Source: Protonemura montana (taxonomy: Eukaryota; Arthropoda; Insecta; Plecoptera; Nemouridae). From it: a DNA stretch of 64,000 nt. Made by a program: the position numbers and the translations under genes. Shown here one piece after another: positions 1 through 9,959 of this stretch. Location: NCBI GenBank assembly GCA_947568835.1, contig OX387606.1, positions 2,108,001 to 2,172,000 on the forward strand, read 5' to 3'. The notes beneath the pieces were generated by a model. It was given only the letters and a program-made list of their open reading frames with translations, was not told the DNA's origin and made no database searches. Within the stretch, counting starts at the first letter, position 1; the number at the start of each line of letters is the position of its first letter.

Positions 1-231
1 AATCTTTTGACAGCCAACGTCTTTTGTTTTCGAAATTGTCATCGTGGTCACTTTGGAATTCACAGAGTTTCCACAATGCAGTGACCCCGAGTGACATAAG
101 CGGCAAATTTCAAACAAAATAAACGGGGGTACTGTATGGTATTGCATGGTACTTTTGGTTGTGGTCCCATTAAAACCAAAATGCCCACTCCCTCAAAATC
201 GTAAGCGGCCGTAGGCAGCGGGTACTGCTAG
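1..231 (+). mobile_element. Helitron-like element, 3' portion
   Basis: The segment ends in a GC-rich degenerate hairpin followed by GGGTACTGCTAG and then T. A hairpin followed by CTRR inserted before T is the usual form of a Helitron 3' end. The whole segment is the reverse complement of about 47925-48160, so this is a dispersed family. It carries an 18-base insert made of the ATACCATACA-type decamer that is hugely expanded at 44.2-46.9 kb. The left end lies outside the window, and no transposase is visible. The Helitron assignment is inference from the terminus only. Confidence 0.5.
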
Positions 232-454
232 TATTTCAAATAATGTTCAATGTGGGCGTTTCCCTCCATGCAGCTGACGTTAGTGTAGTAAAGTGCAGTG
301 ATGTGCTTCGCTAGCGCTTTGATGCTAGCGCTACCTGTTGGGTATCAAACGAACTTGATCAATTAGTATTGGGTCGGTAACAGGGTACTACTTGGTCGGC
401 TGTCGCAGGCTGATATTGTCACGTACCAATTAGCAGGCAAAAAATTCGGAGGTG

Positions 455-535
455 AGCTATTGCTTGGTGGCCAAGTTGATAGAGTTGTCGCATCTAAATG
501 CAGTGGGTCTGCGTTCGCTTCCCGGTGCAGGAGCA
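455..535 (+). repeat. tRNA-like module, slot 1 of unit A
   Basis: The A-box-like GGTGGCCAAGTTGATAG is followed about 30 bases later by GCGTTCGCTTCC, a diverged B box. The segment is followed by GAGCACTTTTTGG. The acceptor stem does not pair convincingly, so it is a tRNA-like relic or SINE head rather than a working tRNA gene. Confidence 0.45.
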
Positions 536-716
536 CTTTTTGGTTTTGGAATTATTACAAATCGTGGTCCTGTAGGCAACTAACTGTTGCTTGGACATAT
601 ATGAATTGTAAGAAATTTTGTTGTGAATATCTTCCTTGATTGCTAAGTATCGAGCAGATCGGTTGCATTAGCTTCCTTATGTACTTTTGCCTAAATTAAC
701 ACACAATCCATAGTAG

Positions 717-788
717 AGCCCGTGGCCCTGCGGTTAGCGAGCTTGCTTATAATGCGAACGGGTTGCGTTCGATTCCCGGCCCCGTAGC
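717..788 (+). repeat. tRNA-like module, slot 2 of unit A
   Basis: The pattern is GTGGCCCTGCGGTTAGCGAG (A-box region) and GCGTTCGATTCCC (B box), spaced as in a tRNA, followed by CGGCCCCGTAGC. The anticodon-arm stretch between them differs from the same slot in unit B while both boxes are kept. It may act as a Pol III promoter; activity is not shown. Confidence 0.55.
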
Positions 789-1336
789 TTTTTGGCTATG
801 TCGAGCTCGAGTCGCTCTGGTGGCAAATGTCGAACTAAGTTGCTGTAGGTGCCAGATTCTGCCGACAGGTTGCGCTGGGTCTCTGAACACTACTGCGCGT
901 TCGGTGAAACCTTACAGATAAGAGTCATATTTCAAATCACTGTCAGTGTGGGCGTTTCCCTCCATGCAGCTGATGTCTGTGCAGTGATGTGCTTCGCTGC
1001 TGACGGCAGCGGCAAGATTCGTATCACCGGTCAAAGGCTGGGACTCGAATGAGTTGGCCAATGCGACCAGTTCGAATCCCGTCCATTGTTTGGATGCATG
1101 GTTGTGTTGGATGGCAGTTGGTTCATCCATGGCGAAATATCCAGGATGAATTAACTGATCAAAACTTGGGAAATATTTCCGATGATGGGCATCCATATTT
1201 GATGAAGTCTACTGATGCATTCAAAATATATATTGATTGAAAATCATCGATGCAGTGGCTGAGAATTTGTTCAGATTCTTCGCTGCTGTCGTCACAGTTG
1301 AACAGTTTATCAATCCCAAAATACCATCCATATGTA

Positions 1337-1409
1337 TAGCGGCTCGAGTGGTCGAGCGGTGACAGTGACTGACTGATATGCAGAAGGTACCGAGTTCGAT
1401 TCCCGTCAT
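1337..1409 (+). repeat. tRNA-like module, slot 4 of unit A
   Basis: GGCTCGAGTGGTCGAGCGGT resembles the D-arm region of leucine or serine tRNAs, and GAGTTCGATTCCCGTC is a good B box. There is no clear CCA-ready acceptor stem. Unit B has the matching copy at 2969-3041. Confidence 0.55.
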
Positions 1410-2083
1410 GATCAACCTTTTTGTTTATACTTTTGTCGGCCACAATCATTTTTGGCTTTCTACGAATTTTTTTTCAAATAATTTTCCAGTCCCGGTTAGT
1501 TCCAGCCTGGCTCACAGGTGGCGCCACCGTCGACGTCGCGACGCCATTTGAAATTTATATTCGATTGCAGAATTGAGTTCAGCTAGTGATGACGTCAGTG
1601 CATCACTCGCGGCGGCTTCTTGAGATGAGGCTGCTTCGGCCCCAGGCGCTACGTCACAAGTAGTGGTCATGTGACGTCAGCTGCACCTGGCATTTTCATC
1701 AATCCCTGCACTGAGTGCAAGGAGAGTGAAAAGTCCGTCCAAGACTGGACCCAGCCTCCGGCGAGGGGTGGGAGTAGGTTTTAGCCACTCCAAGAAAAAG
1801 AGCTTCCATCGCTCGCCAAGATCCGACGTGGATCAGCGAGACGATGGAGGCCGACTGGTGCAGGATCAGTCAAATTTTTGTACGCACTCGACCCCCTAGA
1901 CCTGTACCAAGTATCACCGAACATGCGCTAGTGTGTGCTTTTTTGATGTTAGCGCTACCTGTTGGGAATCAAACGAACTTGATCAATTAGTATTAAGTCG
2001 GTAACATGATACTACTTGATCGGCTGTCACAGGCTGGCATTGTCACTCGGCTCCACTTAAGAGGCATAAATTACTGATAACCA

Positions 2084-2160
2084 CCGCTGACTTCTTGGCT
2101 ATGATGGTATCGTCGTTCCCCCTGGAATCCGAGGGTCTGGTGTTCGCAACCCGATGCAAG
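2084..2160 (+). repeat. tRNA-like module, slot 1 of unit B
   Basis: It occupies the same position as 455-535, before the shared GAGCACTTTTTGG, but the first two thirds of the sequence differ. It reads TTGGCTATGATGG as an A-box-like part and GTGTTCGCAACCC as a B-box-like part. Confidence 0.4.
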
Positions 2161-2344
2161 AGCACTTTTTGGTTTTGGAATAAATTACCAACCGTGATCC
2201 TGTAAGCGACTTTGTTGCTAAGACATTTATGAAATGTAAGAATTCATGATATGAATATCTTCCTTGGTCGCTAAGCAACAAGCAGATCTGTTGCATTAGC
2301 TTCCTAATGTACTTTTGCCCAAATTAACACAATTAGTCATAGAC

Positions 2345-2411
2345 GAGCTCGTAGCCCTGTGGTTAGTGAGCTTCAAATCAGGCGGGTCGAGTTCGATTCC
2401 CGGCCACGTAG
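2345..2411 (+). repeat. tRNA-like module, slot 2 of unit B
   Basis: GTAGCCCTGTGGTTAGTGAG and GAGTTCGATTCCCGGC are the A and B box parts. It is homologous to 717-788 with a different anticodon-arm segment. Confidence 0.55.
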
Positions 2412-2968
2412 ATTTTTGGCTATGTCGAGCTCGAGTCGCTCTGGTGGCAAATCATCGAACTAACATGCTGTGAGTTCCAGATTCTGCCGACAGGTTGCGC
2501 AGCTCTTAGCACGACTGCGCGTTCGGTGAAACCTTTTAGATAAGACTCATAATTCAAATCACTGTCAGTGTGGGCGTTTCCCTCCATGCAGCCGATGTTT
2601 GTGTGGTGAAGTGCAGTGATGTACTTCGCCGCTGACGTCAGCGGCAAGATTCGTATCACGGGTTAAAGGCCGGGACTCAAATGAGTTGGCCAATGCGACC
2701 TGTTCGAATCCCGTTCATTATTTGGACGCATGGTTGTGTTGAATGACAGTTTGTTCATCCATGGCGAAATATCCAGGATGAATGAACTGATCAAGTACTT
2801 GGAAAATATTTCCGATCATGAGCATCCAAATATGATGAAGTCTATTGATGCATTCAAAATATATTTTGATTGAAAATCATCGATGCAGTGACTGAGAATT
2901 TGTTCAGATTCTTCGCTGCTGTCGTCACAGTTGAACAGTTTATCAATCCCAAAAAACCAATCACATGT

Positions 2969-3041
2969 ATAGCGGCTCGAGTGGTCGAGCGGTTACAGTG
3001 ACTGATTGATATGCAGAAGGTACCGAGTTCGAATCCCGTCG
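2969..3041 (+). repeat. tRNA-like module, slot 4 of unit B
   Basis: It closely matches the module at 1337-1409 and has an even better B box, GAGTTCGAATCCC. Confidence 0.55.
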
Positions 3042-3469
3042 TATGCAATCTTTTTGTTTATACTTTTTTAGGCCACAATCATTTTTGGCTTTCTACGAAT
3101 TTTTTTTTCAAATAATTTTCCAGTCCCGGTTAGTTCCAGCCTGGCTCACAGGTGGCGCCACCGTCGACGTCGCGACGCCAATTGAAATTTATATTCAAGT
3201 GCAGATTTGAGTACAGCTGGTGATGACGTCAGCGCATCGCCCGCGGCGTCTACTTGAGACGAGATGAGACGCACTCGACCCCCTAGACCTGTACCAAGTA
3301 TCACCGAACATGCGCTAGAGTGTGCTTTTTTGATGTGAGCGCTACCTGTTGGGTATCAAACGAACTTGATCAATTAGTATTGGGTCGGTAACATGATACT
3401 ACTCGATCGGCTGTCACAGGCTGGCATTGTCATGTACCAGTTTATAGGCACAAAAAATGCGAGTAAGAG

Positions 3470-3546
3470 TCGAGAGTGCTGGGTGGTCGTGTGGTTGAAT
3501 CGTAGGTTTAAATTACGGATGGATACGGTTCGCAACCCGACGATGA
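3470..3546 (+). repeat. tRNA-like module, slot 1 of partial unit C
   Basis: GGTGGTCGTGTGGTTGAATC (A-box-like) and ACGGTTCGCAACCC (B-box-like) are spaced as in a tRNA. It is the third, again different, sequence in slot 1. Unit homology is lost beyond it. Confidence 0.45.
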
Positions 3547-3599
3547 GGTTAATTTTTGTTTTTGCTGGGAAAGAAGACTTGCTGTGACAAGTGGACAAA

Positions 3600-5975
3600 G
3601 ATTAAATGTGAACCATTTCTTGACCATGCAGCAAAGAATTTCTTTATATTTATATAAATATAAATAATAAATAATATAAATTAAAAATAATATATAAATT
3701 AAATTATTTTTCACTGTAATACATTTTACATGCTAGAGTTTTTTCACACAATTATGTTACTATTACTAACTTATTTACTGTGATTATTGACTATGTGTGC
3801 ATATTCTATGTAGGTACTATGTATACATATATTACTATTTACATTCTATTTAATTTATAGAGCATTATTTACCAAAACAGAAAGTAATTGTTTAGTAATT
3901 AGCAATTATTATTCATGCAATTATTTTACAGACCAGGCAGATGCAAATGATGAACAATTTTGTTGGCTTAAATCGATTGGAAAAACCAATTTAATTTTTC
4001 TATATATTTGCCAATTATTATACGTCCTGACCTTTGACACAAAGTCTTACAAAAAATGAGTTTAAGTTTTTTAACCTTTGCCTGGTATTTGGGATAATAA
4101 CGGCTCTGTTTCTCGCTCGCCTTATCAGCTGAAACGTCACCTCACTACTTATCTTTGGTCAGGTCAATTTTTGATAATTAAAAGATAAATTAACGAATGC
4201 CCTAAATGTTTTTCACTCATATATTCTCGCTTTTAGGAAGCTGTCAGCCGCTCTAGAGAACACAACCTTGGTAAGTTTATTACAACATCGCCGTTATGCA
4301 AAGTATTTACCTCCTAATAATCATGTAACTTTAGTAGATGTCTGCTGGAGGCTTGACCTTTACCAAGAGCACATACCTAGGACAAGTTTCTGATTTTTTT
4401 TTTTTTTAAACTCATTCATAAGATCAAGTTGCAGTGTATATTTAAAACTAAATCGTCCAGTAACATGGTTTTGCCGAGAGCTGGGTCATTTGATACTTAC
4501 CTGAAGACCTGCTTGCTTGTCAGTTGGTTGGGAAGTGGACCCAACTGGAGTCTTTATTTCGGTCTTACCGTTAGTTCGCATCTGGTGATTGCAGCTTTCA
4601 GAACCATGGACTTCTACAGCACAAAGGACATCAAGGACATGACAGTGGAAGTAAGATTCATTTTTGACAAAAAACCATTTCAACTGCGTTTTAAAAGCGA
4701 ATGAAGAACAACTAAATTTCCCGAAGTTGAAATAGTTTTTGTTAAAACTAGTGCTAAGTTTACATCAAGTAGACGCGAGTCTAAGAACAAGCATAAGATT
4801 CATTTTTTGCTAGTAATTATTCCTAATTTACTAGAACTATTACACTATTGGTAAGAGTAACAGTTTTGAACTTGTCTTACCTTGAGCTGGATGGCTGAAA
4901 AGTTTACACAATTCGAGATTTCATCTAAAATCTATGTGGAGAAATACAAAAATATATGTAATATTTTATTATTAACAACACTATAACCGTTTCAAAAATA
5001 ATAAAATACCCCGCGCATTGCAAGCGTTTGCAATTTAAATAAGATTTCATCCTGATATATGTAGTAATATGTGTCTATGTTTTTTTCTTATAGGAAATTG
5101 AACTGCAGTATTCTCCGACCAAGTGGTCGAAACTTTATAAAGGTGATCCAAAAGAAGTCATCGAGCATCACATTAACGTGGTATCAAAAGGTAAATCGTC
5201 AGAAAGAACAATCGATTAAAACAAAAACTATTTCAAATGGGTTTTCAATGCTAAGTGAAGGACAACTGAATTTCCCAACGTTTCGTAACTTGTACCTGTT
5301 ACTTTATCAAGGGTAAGAGCAGTCCTGACAATTTTCCAATAACAAAAGAACCACATAAAATTATAACAATTACCAAGTTCAAGCTTCCTAAATGCATCTA
5401 AATAATATAATCAGGGTCAATAACTTAAAAACTAATGTATTTTGTATTTTCTGAAATAAAATCCCGAACAAATTGGCGTTTTTTAACAACTAACCAATTA
5501 TGTGTATGGAAAAAAACGCCAAAAACTCTAGTGTTTCTCTTCTCTCGGAGTCTCGCCAATCTTTCTACCAACTTCCCACGTTTCTCCCCACAGATTCTTT
5601 ATGATAGTTTCTAGACTCATGTCTACTTGATGTAAACTTAGCACTTGTTTTAACAAAAACTATTTCAACTGGGTTTTGTTAGATTTGTTAATTTCAAGAT
5701 TGTTTACATGAAAAACAACAACGAAGCATTGTGTCAAAGTTTTGTTATGTGTTTGACAGCCAGTGCCGAGGCAAGACATACGATTCCGTGTGAGATCGGA
5801 GTAGAATATGGTTCGACCAGCGGCCAAAAACTTGACATCTTCGGCGGAGACGAACTGCCCAATGGTATGAGCGGCAAAAACTATTTTAAATTGGTTTTAA
5901 ATGCTAAGTAAAGGACTCAGCTAAGCTAAGCTAGATACCTCTCATCAAATACACTGAAATCGTCTCAAAAAGCCA
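3600..5975. other. AT-rich spacer with foldback-element pieces
   Basis: I see no gene here. Pieces of the foldback family described at 61.9 kb occur at about 4668-4800, 5195-5300, 5600-5690 and 5870-5925. They are recognised by AAAAACTATTTCAA, AATGCTAAGTAAAG and GACTCATGTCTACTTGAT. Short open frames in the stretch cross these pieces and look fortuitous. Confidence 0.6.
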
Positions 5976-5978
5976 GTG

Positions 5979-7020
5979 TCCAAGTAGCTCAATTGGTTAG
6001 AGCAACACCCGTGACAGGTGCAGATCGGGGTCCAAGTAGCTCAATTGGTTAGAGCAACACCCGCGACAGGTGGAGATCGGGGTCCAAGTAGCTCAATTGG
6101 TTAGAGCAAAACCCGCGACAGGTGGAGATCAGGGTCCAAGTAGCTCAATTGGTTAGAGCAACACCCGTAAAAGGTGGAAATCGGGGTCCAAGTAGCTCAA
6201 TTGGTTAGAGGAACACCCGCGACAGGTGGAGATCAGGGTCCAAGTAGCTCAATTGGTTAGAGCAACACCTGCGACAGGTAGAGATCGGGGTCCAAGTAGC
6301 TCAATGGTTCAGAGCAACACCCGTGACAGGTGGAGATCGGGGTCCAAGTAGCTCAATGGTTCAGAGCAACACCCGCGACAGGTGGAGATCGGGGTCCAAG
6401 GAGCTCAATTGGTTAGAGCAACACCCGTGACAGGTGGAGATCGGGGTCCAAGTAGCTCAATGGTTCAGAGCAACACCCGCGACAGGTGGAGATCGGGGTC
6501 CAAGTAGCTCAATTGGTTAGAGCAACACCCGTGACAGGTGGAGATCGGGGTCCAAGTAGCTCAATTGGTAAGAAAAACACCCGCTACAGGTGGGGATCGG
6601 GGTCCAAGTAGCTCAATTGGTTAGAGCAACACCCGTGACAGGTGGAGATCGGGGTCCAAGTAGCTCAATGGTTCAGAGCAACACCCGCGAAAGGTGGAGA
6701 TCGGGGTCCAAGTAGCTCAATGGTTCAGAGCAACACCCGCGACAGGTGGAGATCGGGGTCCAAGTAGCTCAATTGGTTAGAGCAACACCCGTGACAGGTG
6801 GAGATCGGGGTCCAAGTAGCTCAATTGGTAAGAAAAACACCCGCTACAGGTGGGGATCGGGGTCCAAGTAGCTCAATTGGTTAGAGCAACACCCATGACA
6901 GGTGGAGATCGGGGTCCAAGTAGCTCAATGGTTCAGAGCAACACCCGCGAAAGGTGGAGATCGGGGTCCAAGTAGCTCAATTGGTTAGAGCAACACCCGC
7001 GACAGGTGGAGATCGGGGTC
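5979..7020 (+). repeat. 52-bp tandem array of tRNA-derived sequence
   Basis: There are about 20 copies of a 52-base unit beginning GTCCAAGTAGCTCAATTGG. The unit contains TAGCTCAATTGGTTAGAGCA, a near-perfect tRNA D-arm and Pol III A box, then an anticodon-arm-like CCCGTGACAGGTGG. A fuller relative with a B box (GGGTTTGAGTCCC) is at 18.8 kb with matching upstream flank. The array is therefore the 5' part of a tRNA-derived SINE-like element repeated without its B box. Variants such as CTCAATGGTTCAGAGC recur in several copies. Confidence 0.9.
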
Positions 7021-7075
7021 CTATGCTATCCAAGATATAGCGGGATAAGCGGCCGTAGGCAGCGGGTACTGCTAG
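7021..7075 (+). mobile_element. Helitron-like 3' terminus next to the 52-mer array
   Basis: GCGGCCGTAGGCAGCGGG followed by TACTGCTAG and T repeats the terminus at 201-231. It starts directly after the last 52-mer copy, so the array lies just inside this element's 3' end. Confidence 0.45.
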
Positions 7076-7547
7076 TTGACCTTATATAAAAGCCTTGATC
7101 CGTTGCCAAGGGGTGAATTGGTTTTTGCGTCTGTACATCTTTATGGAAATCGTGAAATTTCGTCTAAAAAGCCGGCGCTTGCGCTAGATCGGTTCGTAAT
7201 TCGGTTTTACACACTATTGTGCCGTTTTCACGGCGATTGAATCGGGTTTTGCCGGTGAAATGTGGAAAAATTAACAAAAAAATCAACGGAAAAAGTACGA
7301 CAACAATGCATTTTTGACCATCGAAATCGTACCGCGTAGCGACGGAATGATTCGTAGCGTAGCAACGGAAATCTAAAATTGTATTGCAAACTTGAGCTCT
7401 GAATTTCCGTTGCTACGCTACAGAATAGGCTGGCAAAAAGATCAATTTCCAGGTATTGAAATATTGTTGAAATCAATTCAAATCTACACACCACTCTTAA
7501 CTGTCACCTTACACATGGCAGCTGCGTACGCAGCGGGTGCACTGCTA
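7076..7547 (+). mobile_element. Second Helitron-like segment with hairpin end
   Basis: The right end has a perfect 14-base palindrome, GCTGCGTACGCAGC (7521-7534), then GGGTGCACTGCTAG and T. This is the best Helitron-type terminus in the window. No protein is encoded. The left boundary is arbitrary, because I cannot see a defined 5' TC end. Confidence 0.45.
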
Positions 7548-7840
7548 GTTATTATTATTAGTTACCCATTTTTTCTACAAAAGACAAATGGTAGATGCAG
7601 AATTTGTTTTTCCTACAACAGCTGTTGATCTTTCTATTCTTGTGTCTGATTCGTTACGGAGTTTTCAATCGCTGTTGTTTAGCTACAGCTTTTTATATGA
7701 AAGTCAATATTTTGACCCACAATGACGCAACCAGGTTTTATGGATATGTCAAAATGGTATTTTACAAAAACGATGTGATCCGAGTCGGCAATTTTTATTA
7801 TAAATGAAAAAGACACTCATGCATCCTGAACCCTTGCAGA
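7548..7840. other. Spacer, nothing recognised
   Basis: An AT-rich stretch between the Helitron-like end and the EF-hand gene's polyA signal. No gene or repeat was recognised. Confidence 0.5.
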
Positions 7841-7846
7841 TTTATT
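7841..7846 (-). terminator. Polyadenylation signal AATAAA of the EF-hand gene
   Basis: AATAAA on the minus strand lies about 60 bases after the stop codon at 7908, the right place for the 3' end of that transcript. Confidence 0.7.
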
Positions 7847-7907
7847 CTCACATGATTGATTGTACTTATAATCAATATACAATGCAGTAGCCTTGCAGTG
7901 CCTCAGC

Positions 7908-9876
7908 CTACGCTTTTCTCGACTTCTTCGACTTCTTCGACTTCTTCGACTTCTTCGACTCCGGCTCCGGCTCCGGGCTCGGGCTCGGGTCTATTTCTAC
8001 TGCCGACATTTCTCCGTCGTTATCGGTATCCAGGTCGTGCCAATCGACTGAATCAGGTGACACTCCGATGCTGGTGAGGTACGTTCGGACTTCATCGTCG
8101 TTCAGCTCCCCGTCACCATCAGCGTCATTGTCAGAAACGATGTCCGCCCCGGTTTCTTCTCGATTTTTCTTCGGTGCTGCGCTGGCTGAATACCAAGAAA
8201 GCAGAAAGGTTAATTAGGCACCCGCCTAATTGATACAATTAATTATTTAATACAATGATGTAGTGGTCAATGCTCGCGGGTGTACGCAGTTCACCCAGTG
8301 GTGTAGTGGTCAACACACGTGGGTGTACGCAGTCTACCCAGTAATGTAGTGGTCAATGCTCGCGGGTGTACGCAGTCCACCCAGTGGTGTAGTGGTCAAC
8401 ACACGTGGGTGCACGCAGTCTACCCAGTGATGTAGTGGTCAATGCTCGCGGGTGTACGCAGTCCACCCAGTGATGTAGTGGTCAATGCACGCGGGTGTAC
8501 GCAGTCCACCCAGTGATGTAATGGTCAATGCACGCGGGTGTACGCAGCCCACCCAGTGATGTAGTGGTCGATGCTCGCGGGTGTACGCAGTCCACCCAGT
8601 GGTGTAGTGGTCAACACACGTGGGTGTACGCAGTCCACCCAGTGATGTAGTGGTCAATGCACGCGGGTGAACGCAGTCCACCCAGTGATGTAGTGGTCAA
8701 TGCACGCAGGTGTATGCAGTCTACCCAGTGATGTAGTGGTCAATGCACGTGGGTGTACGCAGTCCACCCAGTGATGTAGTGGTCAATGCACGCGGGTGTA
8801 CGCAGTCCACCCAGTGATGTAGTGGTCAATGCACGCGGGTGAACGCAGTCCACCCAGTGATGTAGTGGTCAATGCACGCAGGTGTATGCAGTCTACCCAG
8901 TGATGTAGTGGTCAATGCACGTGGGTGTACGCAGTCCACCCAGTGATGTAGTGGTCAATGCACGCGGGTGTACGCAGCCCACCCAGTGATGTAGTGGTCA
9001 ATGCACGCGGGTGTACGCAGCCCACCCAGTGATGTAGTGGTCAATGCACGCGGGTGTACGCAGTCCACCCAGTGATGTAGTAATCAATGCACGCGGGTGT
9101 ACGCAGCCCACCCAGTGATGTAGTGGTCAATGCACGCGGGTGTACGCAGCCCACCCAGTGATGTAGTGGTCAATGCATGCGGGTGTACGCAGTCCACCCA
9201 GTGATGTAGTGGTCAATGCACGCGGGTGTACGCAGTCCACCCAGTGATGTAGTGGTCAATGCACGCGGGTGTACGCAGTCCACCCAGTGATGTAGTGGTC
9301 AATGCATGCGGGTGTATGCAGTCCACCCAGTGATGTAGTGGTCAATGCACGCAGGTGTACGCAGTCCACGCAGTGTTGTAGTGGTCAATGCACGCGGGTG
9401 TACGCAGTCCACCCAGTGATGTAGTGGTCAAGGCACGCGGGTGTACGCAGTCCACCCAGTGATGTAGTAATCAATGCACGCTGGTGTACGCAGTCCACCT
9501 AGTAATGCAGTGGTCAATGCACGCGGGTGTACGCAGTTCACCCAGTGATGTAGTGGTCAATGCACGCTGGTGTACGCAGTTCACCCAGTGATGTAGTGGT
9601 CAATGCACGCGGGTGTACGCAGTCTACCCAGTGATGTAGTGGTCAATGCGTGCGGGTGAACGCAGTCTACCCAGTGATGTAGTGGTCAATGCACGCGGGT
9701 GTACGCAGTCTACCCAGTGATGTAGTGGTCAATGCACGCGGGTGTACGCAGTCCACCCAGTTATGCAGTGGTAAATTAACCCGAATTAATCTCACAATCC
9801 ACTTACCAGGCGGTAGCAGCACCAGCAACGCCAGGCTGCAGAAGACAGCAAGCATCGCCGTGGTCTTAAAATGCAT
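7908..9876 (-). CDS. Small secreted two-EF-hand protein
   Basis: Two exons join in frame: 9807-9876 (phase-1 donor, G then GTAAGT) and 7908-8185 (acceptor after TTCTTGGTATTCAG). The product is 115 aa. Residues 1-23 (MHFKTTAMLAVFCSLALLVL and on) form a signal peptide with an ASA-A cleavage site. Two EF-hand loops follow: one begins DNDADGDGELNDDE, the other reads DTDNDGEMSAVE. A low-complexity tail has Pro-Ser and Pro-Glu repeats, then four Ser-Lys-Lys repeats, encoded by a nine-base DNA repeat. It is probably a secreted calcium-binding protein of the cell exterior, shell, cuticle or glue; the tissue is unknown. The single intron holds the 43-mer minisatellite. A TATA box and AATAAA frame the gene. 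Confidence 0.85.
8262..9775. repeat. 43-bp minisatellite in the EF-hand gene intron
   Basis: There are about 35 copies of a 43-base unit, typically GATGTAGTGGTCAATGCACG followed by CGGGTGTACGCAGTCCACCC. TGTAGTGGTCAA resembles the A box of Gly/Asp/Glu-type tRNAs, but no B box is present. The array fills nearly all of the intron. One isolated copy lies at 33968-34018. Open frames across the array are a by-product of its periodicity. Confidence 0.92.
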
Positions 9877-9932
9877 CGTCGTCGGTTGTTGCGGCAGAGG
9901 AGAGACACAATGCCTGAGGCAATCGCCATGTG

Positions 9933-9940
9933 CTTTTATA
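9933..9940 (-). promoter_or_regulatory. TATA box of the EF-hand gene
   Basis: TATAAAAG on the minus strand lies about 60 bases upstream of the ATG at 9876. This allows a transcription start 25-30 bases downstream and a short leader. Confidence 0.65.
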
Positions 9941-9959
9941 GCAGTCCTGAATCATTAGC

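Larger units (their letters stand above)
232..3600 (+). repeat. 1.38-kb tandem repeat with tRNA-like modules
   Basis: Direct repeats run about 232-1882 (unit A), 1883-3267 (unit B) and 3268-3600 (partial unit C). Units B and C both open with CGCACTCGACCCCCTAGACC, and all three share the block around GCGCTACCTGTTGGG (about 333, 1951, 3342). Unit A holds about 250 extra bases (1637-1885) missing from B. Each full unit contains four segments that look like tRNA genes or tRNA-derived SINE heads, recognised by B-box sequences such as GAGTTCGATTCCC and GTTCGAATCCC; the third lies at 1028-1082 and 2665-2716. No long reading frame is plausible here. Confidence 0.85.

Noticed and set aside
5979-7020. 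Cluster of functional tRNA genes
   Set aside because: Units have an A box but no B box, no T arm and no acceptor pairing, and are only 52 bases long.
5979-9775. CRISPR array
   Set aside because: Repeats are contiguous without unique spacers, and the DNA is clearly eukaryotic.
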